Source of the DNA: Candidatus Heimdallarchaeota archaeon
Lineage (GTDB): Archaea; Asgardarchaeota; Heimdallarchaeia; JABLTI01
DNA length: 5,364 nt
NCBI GenBank assembly: GCA_030667035.1
Contig: DAOUWQ010000140.1
Span: 1-5,364, forward strand
Direction of reading: 5' to 3'
This document shows, one piece after another, positions 1 to 5,364 of this stretch. Positions within the stretch are counted from its first letter, which is position 1. Every line of letters starts with the position of its first letter. The translations under genes were made by a program, and so were the position numbers. The notes beneath the pieces were generated by a model. The model was not told the DNA's origin. It saw only the letters and a list, made by a program, of their open reading frames with translations, and did not search any database.

Positions 1-74
1 AATTGTCCATATAGTAGTATTATATCGTTGCTTGCTTGCCATGGAATTACAACCTCAGTTTAAAGCAATAATAG

Positions 75-100
75 CTTTTAAGCTTTAAAAGATTTAATAT
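75..100 (+). promoter_or_regulatory. putative archaeal promoter of the trmO-like gene
   Basis: AT-rich stretch with TATA-like elements CTTTAAAA (83-90) and ATTTAATAT (92-100), about 65-80 bases upstream of the ATG at 164. A start about 25 bases downstream would give a leader of roughly 40-50 bases. The first element lies inside an imperfect inverted repeat (CTTTTA at 75-80, TAAAAG at 86-91). The call rests on composition and spacing only. In such AT-rich DNA, TATA-like words are common, so the exact element is uncertain. Confidence 0.35.
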
Positions 101-150
101 TCAGATATTGTACAACCTATCATTAAAAACTATTGAAAGAATCAAAAATT

Positions 151-155
151 AGAGG
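151..155 (+). promoter_or_regulatory. Shine-Dalgarno site choosing the ATG at 164
   Basis: AGAGG sits 8 bases before the ATG at 164. A TTG at 158 in the same frame is only 2 bases from this site and so is a poor start. The next in-frame ATG, at 182, has no site of its own. Confidence 0.65.
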
Positions 156-163
156 AATTGATT

Positions 164-613
164 ATGAAACAAGAATTTAAAATGAATCCTATTGGCTTTA
201 TTCGGAAAAATGAAACTAAAACTTGGATTGAGATAACGGAAAAATTTCAACCAGGATTGTTAAATCTAGACAAATTTTCACATCTAATTACTATCTGGTG
301 GATTGAAGGAAGAGATACAAAAGAAGATAGAGCAAGGCTTCAAGTTCATCCATGTGTTGATGGAAAGAGAGAGAAGTCTCCTCTTACAGGTGTTTTTGCT
401 TGTCGAGCACCTTTGAGACCGAATCCAATTGGTTTAACTATTGTGAAAATTATTAAAGTAGTGGATAATAAAATCTACATTGATCGATCTGATGCATTCA
501 ACGATACTCCAATAATCGATCTGAAACCTTACATACCAAAATCCGATTGTATTCTCAATGCTACTTTACCCGATTTTATGGATGCAATAGCCCACCCAAA
601 AAAAGCTGAATAA
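164..613 (+). CDS. trmO: TrmO/TsaA-family tRNA (t6A37) N6-methyltransferase
   Basis: A 149-residue cytoplasmic protein of the TrmO (TsaA/YaeB, formerly UPF0066) family. Characterised members use S-adenosylmethionine to methylate N6-threonylcarbamoyladenosine at position 37 of tRNA, giving m6t6A. Family signatures are clear: LDKFSHLITIWWI (35-47), VHPCVDGKRE (61-70), the hallmark GVFACRAPLRPNPIGLT (76-92), and DTPIIDLKPYIP (114-125). The length matches the compact single-domain archaeal form, which lacks the C-terminal domain of the about 235-residue E. coli enzyme. The ATG at 164 is chosen for its AGAGG site. The gene stands alone and converges on leucyl-tRNA synthetase. Family membership is secure. 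The exact tRNA target is inferred, because archaeal members of this family have been little tested. Confidence 0.9.
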   Translation: MKQEFKMNPIGFIRKNETKTWIEITEKFQPGLLNLDKFSHLITIWWIEGRDTKEDRARLQVHPCVDGKREKSPLTGVFACRAPLRPNPIGLTIVKIIKVVDNKIYIDRSDAFNDTPIIDLKPYIPKSDCILNATLPDFMDAIAHPKKAE

Positions 614-630
614 AAACAAAAAAGAAAAGA
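611..630 (-). terminator. T-rich termination tract for leuS
   Basis: Read on the minus strand, 41-60 bases past the leuS stop, this is TCTTTTCTTTTTTGTTTTTA, an almost pure pyrimidine run of the kind that ends archaeal transcripts without a stable hairpin. It overlaps the stop codon of the convergent trmO-like gene. Confidence 0.55.
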
Positions 631-631
631 A

Positions 632-657
632 TTTTTTGCTTTCCAAAACAGAAAGCA
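632..657. terminator. T6 tract and small hairpin between convergent genes
   Basis: TTTTTT at 632-637 lies 19 bases past the trmO-like stop and could end that transcript. It runs into a perfect 7-bp inverted repeat, TGCTTTC (637-643) and GAAAGCA (651-657), with a 7-base loop. The order is T-tract first and hairpin second on the plus strand, so this is not a bacterial-type terminator. On the minus strand the hairpin is followed by A residues and then by the leuS T-rich tract. Confidence 0.45.
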
Positions 658-670
658 TTTGGATTCTATT

Positions 671-3523
671 CTAAGAAAAATCAATAGCAATACCAGGTCG
701 ACCTGGTTCTGCCACATTTGCTTTAGGATGAGTTGATTTGGATGCATATGTAACTTGGAATTCCTTAATGTTGTATTCACGCTTAAAGTAATTTATAGCA
801 TCAGTAATTGCAGTAAATTCTGATTTGGCATTCAATGTTGAATCGATTCCAGGATGCTTAGTTAACTTCTGAGCATATTTGACAGCTTTGTTTCCGTTCT
901 TTTTAATATCATCATACTCCATGATTGCTTTGATAAGATTTGCTGGTTTGTCACGACGAATCTTCAATATTTTGTTCATCCATTCTGGTGCAATGAATAC
1001 TTCAATCTTTGACGCTTGTTTTTTCTCTTGCTTTTTGATTGCGTTAAAAATGCCATCGATATCTTCTTTGACATTTTTAACCAGTTGCTCCTCTTGCTCC
1101 AATTTGTTTTTAATTCGTTTTTTATCTGCTTTGGGGAAAGGTCGAAATGATGCAAAACCATCCTTTGTTTTCCTAACGGTTTCATTCACTTCTTCTGCAA
1201 AGTGAGGTATAATAGGAGTTAATAGATCAACTAATGTCAATAATGCGTCTCTATATCCAGGACCTTTAATATTTACAGATCTCGCTTCATACCATTTCAT
1301 ATCGTTTAGTATGTCAAAAAATCCTGAACCGATAGCACTTCTTGTGCGAACATTTTGATAGTGTTCTGCGGTTTCAATTATTTTCTTTTGTAAGCGACTG
1401 ATAATCCATTGATCAATTCTCTTTTCTTCAGTAGAGAATGTTGTAGTAGTAATTTCGTTAAAGAGTGTCCTAATTCTTCGACCCGCAGCTTCTGCATCTG
1501 CAAATCGGAAGCTTGCATCAGAATATCCTTCTCCACAATAAGCCAAACCAAATCGTGTAGCATCTGCACCAAATTTTTCTATTAGCTCTTTGAGAGTTAC
1601 AGAGTTACCTCCACTTTTACTCATTTTCTCACTTTCAATCATTATCATACCATTTGCTTCGATTTCCAATGGATAATGATTCTTGGGGAACAATGCTAAA
1701 TGTTGAAAGATGTAGAAAGTTAAATGATTAAAGATCAACTCTTTTGCACTTGCACGGAAATCAGGAGGATAGAAATATTCGTACTCTTCTTTCATTTCTT
1801 CAATTAATTCTTTTGTTAAACCAGATTTTTCAATTGTCTCTTCAATCGTTGCTTTATTTCTGAAAAGATAATCAAACAATTCATTTGGTAATTGTTCCGG
1901 TTTGATATCCTTCTCATTGATAATTCTGGCAATTGTATAATAGGCCATATACACTGTACTATCTGATAATGTTTCCACTAACCATTCTGTATCCCAGGGT
2001 AAAGGAGTTCCTAAACCACTTTTGCGTGCACATGCTTTGTCTCGCAACCAATTAATAGTATACACAAAAGCTTGCCTTGCTTCTGGAGGATAAATATCCA
2101 TCTTTTTAGTTAGATAATCCATAGTTTTCTTTTTCCATTTCGCATCACCATAAGCAATAAACCACTGATCTTTCAAGATTTTAACATGGTTTTTGGTTGA
2201 ACAACGACAGATAACCGTTTCAGCTGGTTCAAACAATAAGGAAGTAATTTTATCAACTTCGAGATCTTTAATTAGAATATCTTTGATATCACTAACTTTA
2301 GTGCCGGCGTATTTTCCGCAATTTTCACGCATTGCTCCTTTGTGGAATTCTTCTTTGTAAATCGTTTGAGTTGCTTCTTCCGTTTTAGGATCATCTTGGG
2401 ATTCGATGCCCATTTTTTCGATGATATCTTTCGCAGGATGATCGCCAAAACCTTCTGTTTTTATCATTGAAATTAAGGTAATATCATCTGCAAAATCAGA
2501 TGCTAAACCAAATTTTGTTAGCATATCGGGATTGTTTTTCAAATCTCTTAAAGCAACATAATCGAAGGGAGCATGACTTGGAACACTCATAACCACACCA
2601 GTGGTATGGTCGACTGCCACAAAAGTCGCAGGTAATATTTTCACATCTTCTTCTCGCACTGGTGTATGACAAGATTTACCAATGATTTCAATGCCCTTGA
2701 ATTTACGAATTATTTTCACAGTATGTAGTTGATCCATTAACTTGATGATTGCAGATTCACTAACAAACCATTTTTCACCATCAACTTCAGCTTCTACATA
2801 ATCACCATCTGGATGAATCCACATATTGGTAACGCCAAAAATAGTCTCAGGACGTAAGGTTGCTGGTACTAAATATCCATCTTCAAATGGGAATTTTATG
2901 ACAATAAATTCTGAATAAGAAACCCCTTCACCCTTTAATCTATCATGATCTCCAGTAGGGCTCTGACAATGACTACACCAAATAACAGGATGAGTTCCTT
3001 TCTTTACGTAACCCAATTTTTTCAAAGTTTCGTACTGCCATTCTATAAATCTACTAAATGGTGGACAGAGTGGAGTTGTAACAAATTCTCGACGCCAATC
3101 AACACTTGCACCTAAAAGAATGAAATCTCTTTTAGCATGTTTTTTATAATAATTGGATATGTGTAGTGGGTCAGTGAATTTATCTAATTCTTTATCTGTA
3201 ACACCACTTTGGCGTAAGATTCGTTTTTGGACTTCATCGCCTTTTTTCAGTCGTTCGGCTACACCTTGGATTGGTTGTCCTGTTGCGTGCCAACCCTGTG
3301 GAAAAACCACATTGAAACCAAGCATACGTTTGAAACGTGCATAAGAATCGACTTTCATTGTAGTATATCCATGACCTGCATGGATACTACCATTAAGATA
3401 AGCGATAGGAAATGTAGTCATAAATTTCTTCTTAGTATGATCAACATTAGCTTCGAAAGCTTTTGCATCTGCCCATCGTTTTTGCCATTTTGGCTCTACT
3501 TTGCTTGGATCGTATTCACTCAT
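671..3523 (-). CDS. leuS: leucyl-tRNA synthetase, archaeal type
   Basis: Class I aminoacyl-tRNA synthetase that charges tRNA-Leu with leucine using ATP in the cytoplasm. At 950 residues it has archaeal/eukaryotic length. Visible elements in order: class I HIGH-type signature HAGH (48-51) in the Rossmann fold; CSHC (183-186) of a zinc-binding segment before GDHDRLKGEG; CP1 editing domain with the threonine-rich TLRPETIFGVTN (222-233) and HAPFDYVAL (318-325), where D321 matches the conserved editing Asp; CRC (439-441) then LKDQWF; KMSKS (633-637); a helical anticodon-binding region; and the archaeal C-terminal domain ending PGRPGIAIDFS. The ATG at 3523 is chosen because GGAGGT lies 10 bases upstream and the family starts near this point. 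A GTG at 3556 in the same frame would add 11 residues that include the ribosome site itself. All key motifs are intact. The gene may be co-transcribed with the small frame upstream of it. Confidence 0.97.
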   Translation of the reverse strand: MSEYDPSKVEPKWQKRWADAKAFEANVDHTKKKFMTTFPIAYLNGSIHAGHGYTTMKVDSYARFKRMLGFNVVFPQGWHATGQPIQGVAERLKKGDEVQKRILRQSGVTDKELDKFTDPLHISNYYKKHAKRDFILLGASVDWRREFVTTPLCPPFSRFIEWQYETLKKLGYVKKGTHPVIWCSHCQSPTGDHDRLKGEGVSYSEFIVIKFPFEDGYLVPATLRPETIFGVTNMWIHPDGDYVEAEVDGEKWFVSESAIIKLMDQLHTVKIIRKFKGIEIIGKSCHTPVREEDVKILPATFVAVDHTTGVVMSVPSHAPFDYVALRDLKNNPDMLTKFGLASDFADDITLISMIKTEGFGDHPAKDIIEKMGIESQDDPKTEEATQTIYKEEFHKGAMRENCGKYAGTKVSDIKDILIKDLEVDKITSLLFEPAETVICRCSTKNHVKILKDQWFIAYGDAKWKKKTMDYLTKKMDIYPPEARQAFVYTINWLRDKACARKSGLGTPLPWDTEWLVETLSDSTVYMAYYTIARIINEKDIKPEQLPNELFDYLFRNKATIEETIEKSGLTKELIEEMKEEYEYFYPPDFRASAKELIFNHLTFYIFQHLALFPKNHYPLEIEANGMIMIESEKMSKSGGNSVTLKELIEKFGADATRFGLAYCGEGYSDASFRFADAEAAGRRIRTLFNEITTTTFSTEEKRIDQWIISRLQKKIIETAEHYQNVRTRSAIGSGFFDILNDMKWYEARSVNIKGPGYRDALLTLVDLLTPIIPHFAEEVNETVRKTKDGFASFRPFPKADKKRIKNKLEQEEQLVKNVKEDIDGIFNAIKKQEKKQASKIEVFIAPEWMNKILKIRRDKPANLIKAIMEYDDIKKNGNKAVKYAQKLTKHPGIDSTLNAKSEFTAITDAINYFKREYNIKEFQVTYASKSTHPKANVAEPGRPGIAIDFS

Positions 3524-3824
3524 TGTACATAGTACCTCCAACAATAATAATTTCACAAACGCCTATGTTTGTGATGGACTCTGAGACACCAATGAAAGAA
3601 CAGCAATTAGATTCTTTAAAACTCTTATTATTATTAGAACTAACTGCAGAGCTAAAAGTAGCTTTGAAAGTTCTTCTCCATTGGAGATTACCACTGATTC
3701 TCATATCAATTCTTTCAGAGAAATCATTCGTAAAAGAGCAAGAAATATTTTGAGTAAAATTGCCTTCTTTCCAGTATGAATTCTTTTTTTGAGAAGTAAA
3801 ATCTTTACCGGATAGGGAGAACAC
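3516..3824 (-). CDS. possible small hypothetical protein overlapping the leuS start
   Basis: An unrecognised 102-codon frame from GTG (3824) to TGA (3516-3518). Its end overlaps the leuS start by 8 bases (ATGAGTGA), an arrangement typical of translationally coupled genes. For coding: all four arginines use AGA; the codons look like those of a low-GC gene; GAGG lies 4 bases before the GTG; and a TATA-like element lies about 45 bases upstream. If it is real, the gap to the next gene shrinks to a normal 117 bases. Against: the product is rich in Ser, Asn and Phe, shows no family motif, signal peptide or membrane segment, and the start is a GTG. The region is also open on the opposite strand. It may instead be an untranslated leuS leader or a decayed gene. 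Confidence 0.35.
   Translation of the reverse strand: MFSLSGKDFTSQKKNSYWKEGNFTQNISCSFTNDFSERIDMRISGNLQWRRTFKATFSSAVSSNNNKSFKESNCCSFIGVSESITNIGVCEIIIVGGTMYNE
3534..3539 (-). promoter_or_regulatory. strong Shine-Dalgarno site of leuS
   Basis: GGAGGT on the minus strand, 10 bases before the ATG at 3523. It is the best ribosome site in the window and decides the leuS start over the in-frame GTG at 3556. Another ATG at 3530 is too close (3 bases) and belongs to the other frame that ends at 3516. Confidence 0.8.
3553..3574. repeat. perfect 8-bp inverted repeat upstream of leuS
   Basis: TCACAAAC (3553-3560) and GTTTGTGA (3567-3574) are exact reverse complements separated by 6 bases. The repeat lies 30-51 bases upstream of the leuS ATG and close to its ribosome site (3534-3539). 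It could be an RNA hairpin in the leader or an operator with half-sites about 1.5 helical turns apart. No regulator can be named. Confidence 0.5.
3675..3687. repeat. short palindrome in the leuS upstream region
   Basis: TCTCCA (3675-3680), one central T, and TGGAGA (3682-3687) form a perfect 6+1+6 inverted repeat. As RNA the loop would be too tight for all pairs to form, so if it has a role it is more likely a DNA site. It lies inside the possible small gene, and chance is a fair explanation. Confidence 0.2.
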
Positions 3825-3941
3825 TATTCCTCATTGCAATTCCTCTACTATTTTTGTATAACTGTCCTTTAAAAATATTTTTCTAGTATGAATTTAAACA
3901 ATCTATTTAATCAGTGAAATGAATTTGTCGGTGGTTAAAAA
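3825..3941. promoter_or_regulatory. divergent promoter region
   Basis: This 117-base AT-rich gap separates the leftward leuS unit from the rightward nucleotidyltransferase gene. For the leftward side, AAAATATTTTTAAA (around 3868-3881, minus strand) is a good TATA-like element. A start about 25 bases downstream, near 3850, would fall just before GAGGA (3841-3845). For the rightward side, ATTTAAA (3892-3898) and TATTTAAT (3904-3911) are candidates 30-50 bases before the GTG at 3942. The elements were assigned by eye. Confidence 0.4.
3930..3934 (+). promoter_or_regulatory. weak Shine-Dalgarno site of the nucleotidyltransferase gene
   Basis: GGTGG lies 7 bases before the GTG at 3942. It pairs only partly with the usual anti-site, but it supports the GTG. 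No ATG occurs in this frame before the conserved N-terminal helix. Confidence 0.4.
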
Positions 3942-5051
3942 GTGTCTCAAGAATTTAAAGAAGCGGAAGAAATTGCGAAAAAGTTAGCAAAAGAAGTTTC
4001 AGGTATTGATGTAATACTCGTCTATGGTGGTATTGCCCAAGGAAGATTTGATAAATATTCAGATTACGATATGATAGCAATTAGCGATAAGAAATGGGTC
4101 GTTTGGGAATTCATTCTGGATAATCGACCAATATGTCTTTGGCCAATGACTTGGAAGAAAGCCGAAGAAGTAGCTACTGGTAAAACTGGTTATTGGAGTG
4201 TTGCAGCAGCAGCAATATTTGAATCTAAAGTTGTTTGGCAAAAATCAGATAAAATGCTGAAGAAGTTTGAGGATTTGAAGAAATTTGTTTCAGATGGAGG
4301 ACCACGAACACTCAATAAAGCAATAGCAGATTACGATCGATTATATGGGAAATTATGGCGAATGCAGAAAGCTATTGAACAAAAAAATGAGTTAGATATC
4401 TCTTTTCTTAAAAATGACATTGTAAATGAACTTGCTCATATTCTTTCAGCTTTAAACAATCGATTTTATCTAAATAATTTTGGAAAACAATTATCGGAGA
4501 TAGAAACGTTTGAACACATACCAAACGATTTTATTGCGAATTATCGGAAATTCCTGATTGCAGAACCAGAAGAAGCCTTGGTTATTGGAAGCACAATAGT
4601 TGAAGAAGTAAAAATACTCATCAGAAATTGGTTAAACGAACAAAAATTGGAACCACACGAAAATGCCACGGGCATTGCTAAAGAATGGCCTGGAATAATC
4701 GAATGGTTAAATAAAACTCTCTCTGCAAACGAAAAAGAGGATTTGATTGGTGGATTAATGGCTGCAACTGCAAATGCGGAGTATTATTTATGGGCATTTC
4801 TGCTGTTACAAAACAAAAAATGGCTTAGAAATGGTTTCTACTCAACCGAAGAAGAGGTATTGAAATTATCAAAGAATATCCCTGACAATATTAGAACATT
4901 ATTGCAATCACAAAATCTTGAAGAGATTAAGAATGCAACCCAACAATTAACTGTAATATTAGAAGAAGAGTTGAAACTTAGAGGAGCAACACTGCCTATT
5001 GCAGATTCGTTAGATGACGCAAAACAATTTATACAACAGAAAGAGCTGTAA
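3942..5051 (+). CDS. Pol-beta-type nucleotidyltransferase with long helical C-terminal part
   Basis: A 369-residue soluble protein starting at GTG. Residues 22-48 carry the Pol-beta nucleotidyltransferase signature: VYGG (27-30), ten residues, then SDYDMIAI with D41 and D43 as the metal-binding pair. Enzymes of this fold transfer nucleotides from NTPs to small molecules, proteins or RNA. In the following beta-hairpin (RPICLWPM), Cys65 stands where the third carboxylate usually is, so activity is not assured. Residues about 125-230 form a helical bundle reminiscent of the C-terminal domain of kanamycin nucleotidyltransferase. Residues about 262-347 look like a second, diverged copy, sharing the order Leu-rich helix, IPND/IPDN, EE-containing helix. 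No signal peptide or membrane span is seen. It has its own promoter region and a T-rich terminator. The substrate is unknown, and an antibiotic-modifying role cannot be claimed. Confidence 0.75.
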   Translation: MSQEFKEAEEIAKKLAKEVSGIDVILVYGGIAQGRFDKYSDYDMIAISDKKWVVWEFILDNRPICLWPMTWKKAEEVATGKTGYWSVAAAAIFESKVVWQKSDKMLKKFEDLKKFVSDGGPRTLNKAIADYDRLYGKLWRMQKAIEQKNELDISFLKNDIVNELAHILSALNNRFYLNNFGKQLSEIETFEHIPNDFIANYRKFLIAEPEEALVIGSTIVEEVKILIRNWLNEQKLEPHENATGIAKEWPGIIEWLNKTLSANEKEDLIGGLMAATANAEYYLWAFLLLQNKKWLRNGFYSTEEEVLKLSKNIPDNIRTLLQSQNLEEIKNATQQLTVILEEELKLRGATLPIADSLDDAKQFIQQKEL

Positions 5052-5057
5052 AAATGA

Positions 5058-5085
5058 AGAGGATTTTTTCTCTTTTTTTGCCTCT
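5058..5085 (+). terminator. T-rich terminator after the nucleotidyltransferase gene
   Basis: Seven bases past the TAA at 5049-5051, T-runs at 5064-5069 and 5073-5079 are flanked by AGAGG (5058-5062) and CCTCT (5081-5085), which can pair. The T-runs alone suffice as an archaeal-type terminator; the pairing arms are short and enclose an 18-base loop. Confidence 0.6.
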
Positions 5086-5097
5086 AAACTAGATGTT

Positions 5098-5109
5098 ATT
5101 AAGTTAAAT
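5098..5109 (+). promoter_or_regulatory. possible TATA element of the PHP gene
   Basis: The stretch ATTAAGTTAAAT lies after the terminator and about 35-45 bases before the nearest candidate start at 5143 (58-69 before the ATG at 5167). It would allow transcription independent of the upstream gene. The evidence is composition and position only. Confidence 0.25.
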
Positions 5110-5147
5110 TGCTTACTAGATTCTGAGTAATATCTCCCTCCAATGAA

Positions 5148-5154
5148 AGAGGAG
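5148..5154 (+). promoter_or_regulatory. Shine-Dalgarno-like AGAGGAG before the PHP gene
   Basis: AGAGGAG ends 12 bases before the ATG at 5167, slightly farther than usual. It lies inside the extension that an earlier in-frame ATG at 5143 would add. That earlier ATG has no such site upstream, so this motif favours 5167. Confidence 0.45.
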
Positions 5155-5166
5155 TCTTTACGGCAT

Positions 5167-5364
5167 ATGATTGTAGACCTACATGTACATTCGAATACAA
5201 GCTTCGATTCTAAAATTAAGATAGGCATTCTCCTTAAAAAACTGAAAGAAATAGGTCTAGATGGCATTGCAATTACTGATCACGATTCCGTAGCAGCGAT
5301 ACCAAAAGCAAAAGAATTAGCAAAAAAATACAAAGTGAAGGTTTTTACCGGAGTAGAAATTTCT
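5167..5364 (+). CDS. PHP-domain metal-dependent phosphoesterase, N-terminal part
   Basis: The first 66 residues of a PHP (polymerase and histidinol phosphatase) family protein, cut by the window edge. Motif I is DLHVHSNTSFDS (4-15), with the metal-binding HxH at H6 and H8. Motif II is GLDGIAITDHDSVAAI (30-45), with D38 and H39. Motif III begins at GVEIS (62-66), with the metal-binding Glu64. Stand-alone archaeal members of this type resemble the TrpH/YciV group, which hydrolyses phosphate esters such as 3',5'-nucleoside bisphosphates or short oligonucleotides. The substrate here is open because the C-terminal half is missing. The start is the ATG at 5167, next to motif I as usual; ATG 5143 would add MKEESLRH. 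It follows the nucleotidyltransferase gene in the same direction but beyond a terminator, so it is probably not in the same operon. Confidence 0.9.
   Translation, partial: MIVDLHVHSNTSFDSKIKIGILLKKLKEIGLDGIAITDHDSVAAIPKAKELAKKYKVKVFTGVEIS

Noticed and set aside
1..86. Possible C-terminal tails of an upstream gene: 20 codons open from position 1 to the TAA at 61-63, and another frame open to the TAA at about 84-86
   Set aside because: Both are too short to recognise, and neither can be preferred over non-coding sequence without the bases to the left.
529..780. Minus-strand frame of 83 codons across the trmO and leuS ends
   Set aside because: It overlaps two certain genes, crosses both terminator tracts, and has no motif or ribosome site.
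3571..3696. C/D-box-like words (GTGATGG near 3571, CTGA at 3580 and 3693) suggesting a small guide RNA
   Set aside because: The C-like box is imperfect, and the CTGA words are either too close or too far for an archaeal C/D RNA of about 50-70 bases.
3463..3753. Leucine-rich plus-strand reading frame (96 codons) running out of the leuS antisense into the gap
   Set aside because: Its first third is antisense to the certain leuS gene. None of its ATGs (3565, 3574, 3592) has a ribosome site, and its leucine richness is what the complement of a low-GC Ser/Asn/Lys-rich stretch gives.
3585..3780. Third plus-strand open stretch in the same gap, reading into a basic C-terminal segment
   Set aside because: It has no start codon near its beginning and no family resemblance. 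It overlaps two other open frames in the same AT-rich region.
5189..5196. TTCGAAT, which resembles a tRNA T-loop
   Set aside because: It lies inside the PHP coding sequence, and no acceptor or anticodon arms can be built around it.
5010..5267. Minus-strand frame of 85 codons opposite the nucleotidyltransferase end and the PHP start
   Set aside because: It is antisense to the PHP motifs and to the terminator. Its Lys/Ser/Phe-rich product is typical of a shadow frame.

Overview
The window looks like chromosomal DNA of a low-GC archaeon. The main evidence is the leucyl-tRNA synthetase. It is about 950 residues long, has the archaeal/eukaryotic layout (HAGH signature, editing domain with a TLRPETIFG motif, KMSKS), and ends in the extra C-terminal domain with a PGRPGIAI-type tail. 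Genes are preceded by Shine-Dalgarno-like GAGG/GGAGGT sites, and gene ends are followed by T-rich tracts without strong GC hairpins, as is usual in archaea. The lineage cannot be fixed from the sequence. An Asgard or other mesophilic archaeal lineage would fit the base composition, but I see no diagnostic marker.

Layout: positions 1-163 are an AT-rich upstream region holding the promoter of the first gene, possibly with the tail of another gene at the very edge. Positions 164-613 (+) encode a short TrmO/TsaA-family tRNA methyltransferase. Positions 614-670 are a convergent gap with T-tracts for both directions and a small hairpin. Positions 671-3523 (-) encode leucyl-tRNA synthetase. Positions 3516-3824 (-) hold an unrecognised 102-codon reading frame that ends inside the leuS start and may be a small gene co-transcribed with it; otherwise it is a long leuS leader. 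Positions 3825-3941 form a divergent promoter region. Positions 3942-5051 (+) encode a 369-residue protein with an N-terminal Pol-beta-type nucleotidyltransferase domain and a long helical C-terminal part that may contain an internal duplication. A T-rich terminator follows. From 5167 (+) the start of a PHP-family metal-dependent phosphoesterase runs off the window.

The first two genes both act on tRNA (modification at position 37 and leucine charging), but they face each other and are not an operon, so the pairing may be chance. The nucleotidyltransferase and PHP genes lie in the same direction, but a terminator-like tract separates them. I see no mobile element, CRISPR array, tRNA, rRNA or recognisable defence system. 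The parts that deserve a second look are the small frame upstream of leuS with its inverted repeat, and the nucleotidyltransferase, which appears to lack the third catalytic carboxylate.
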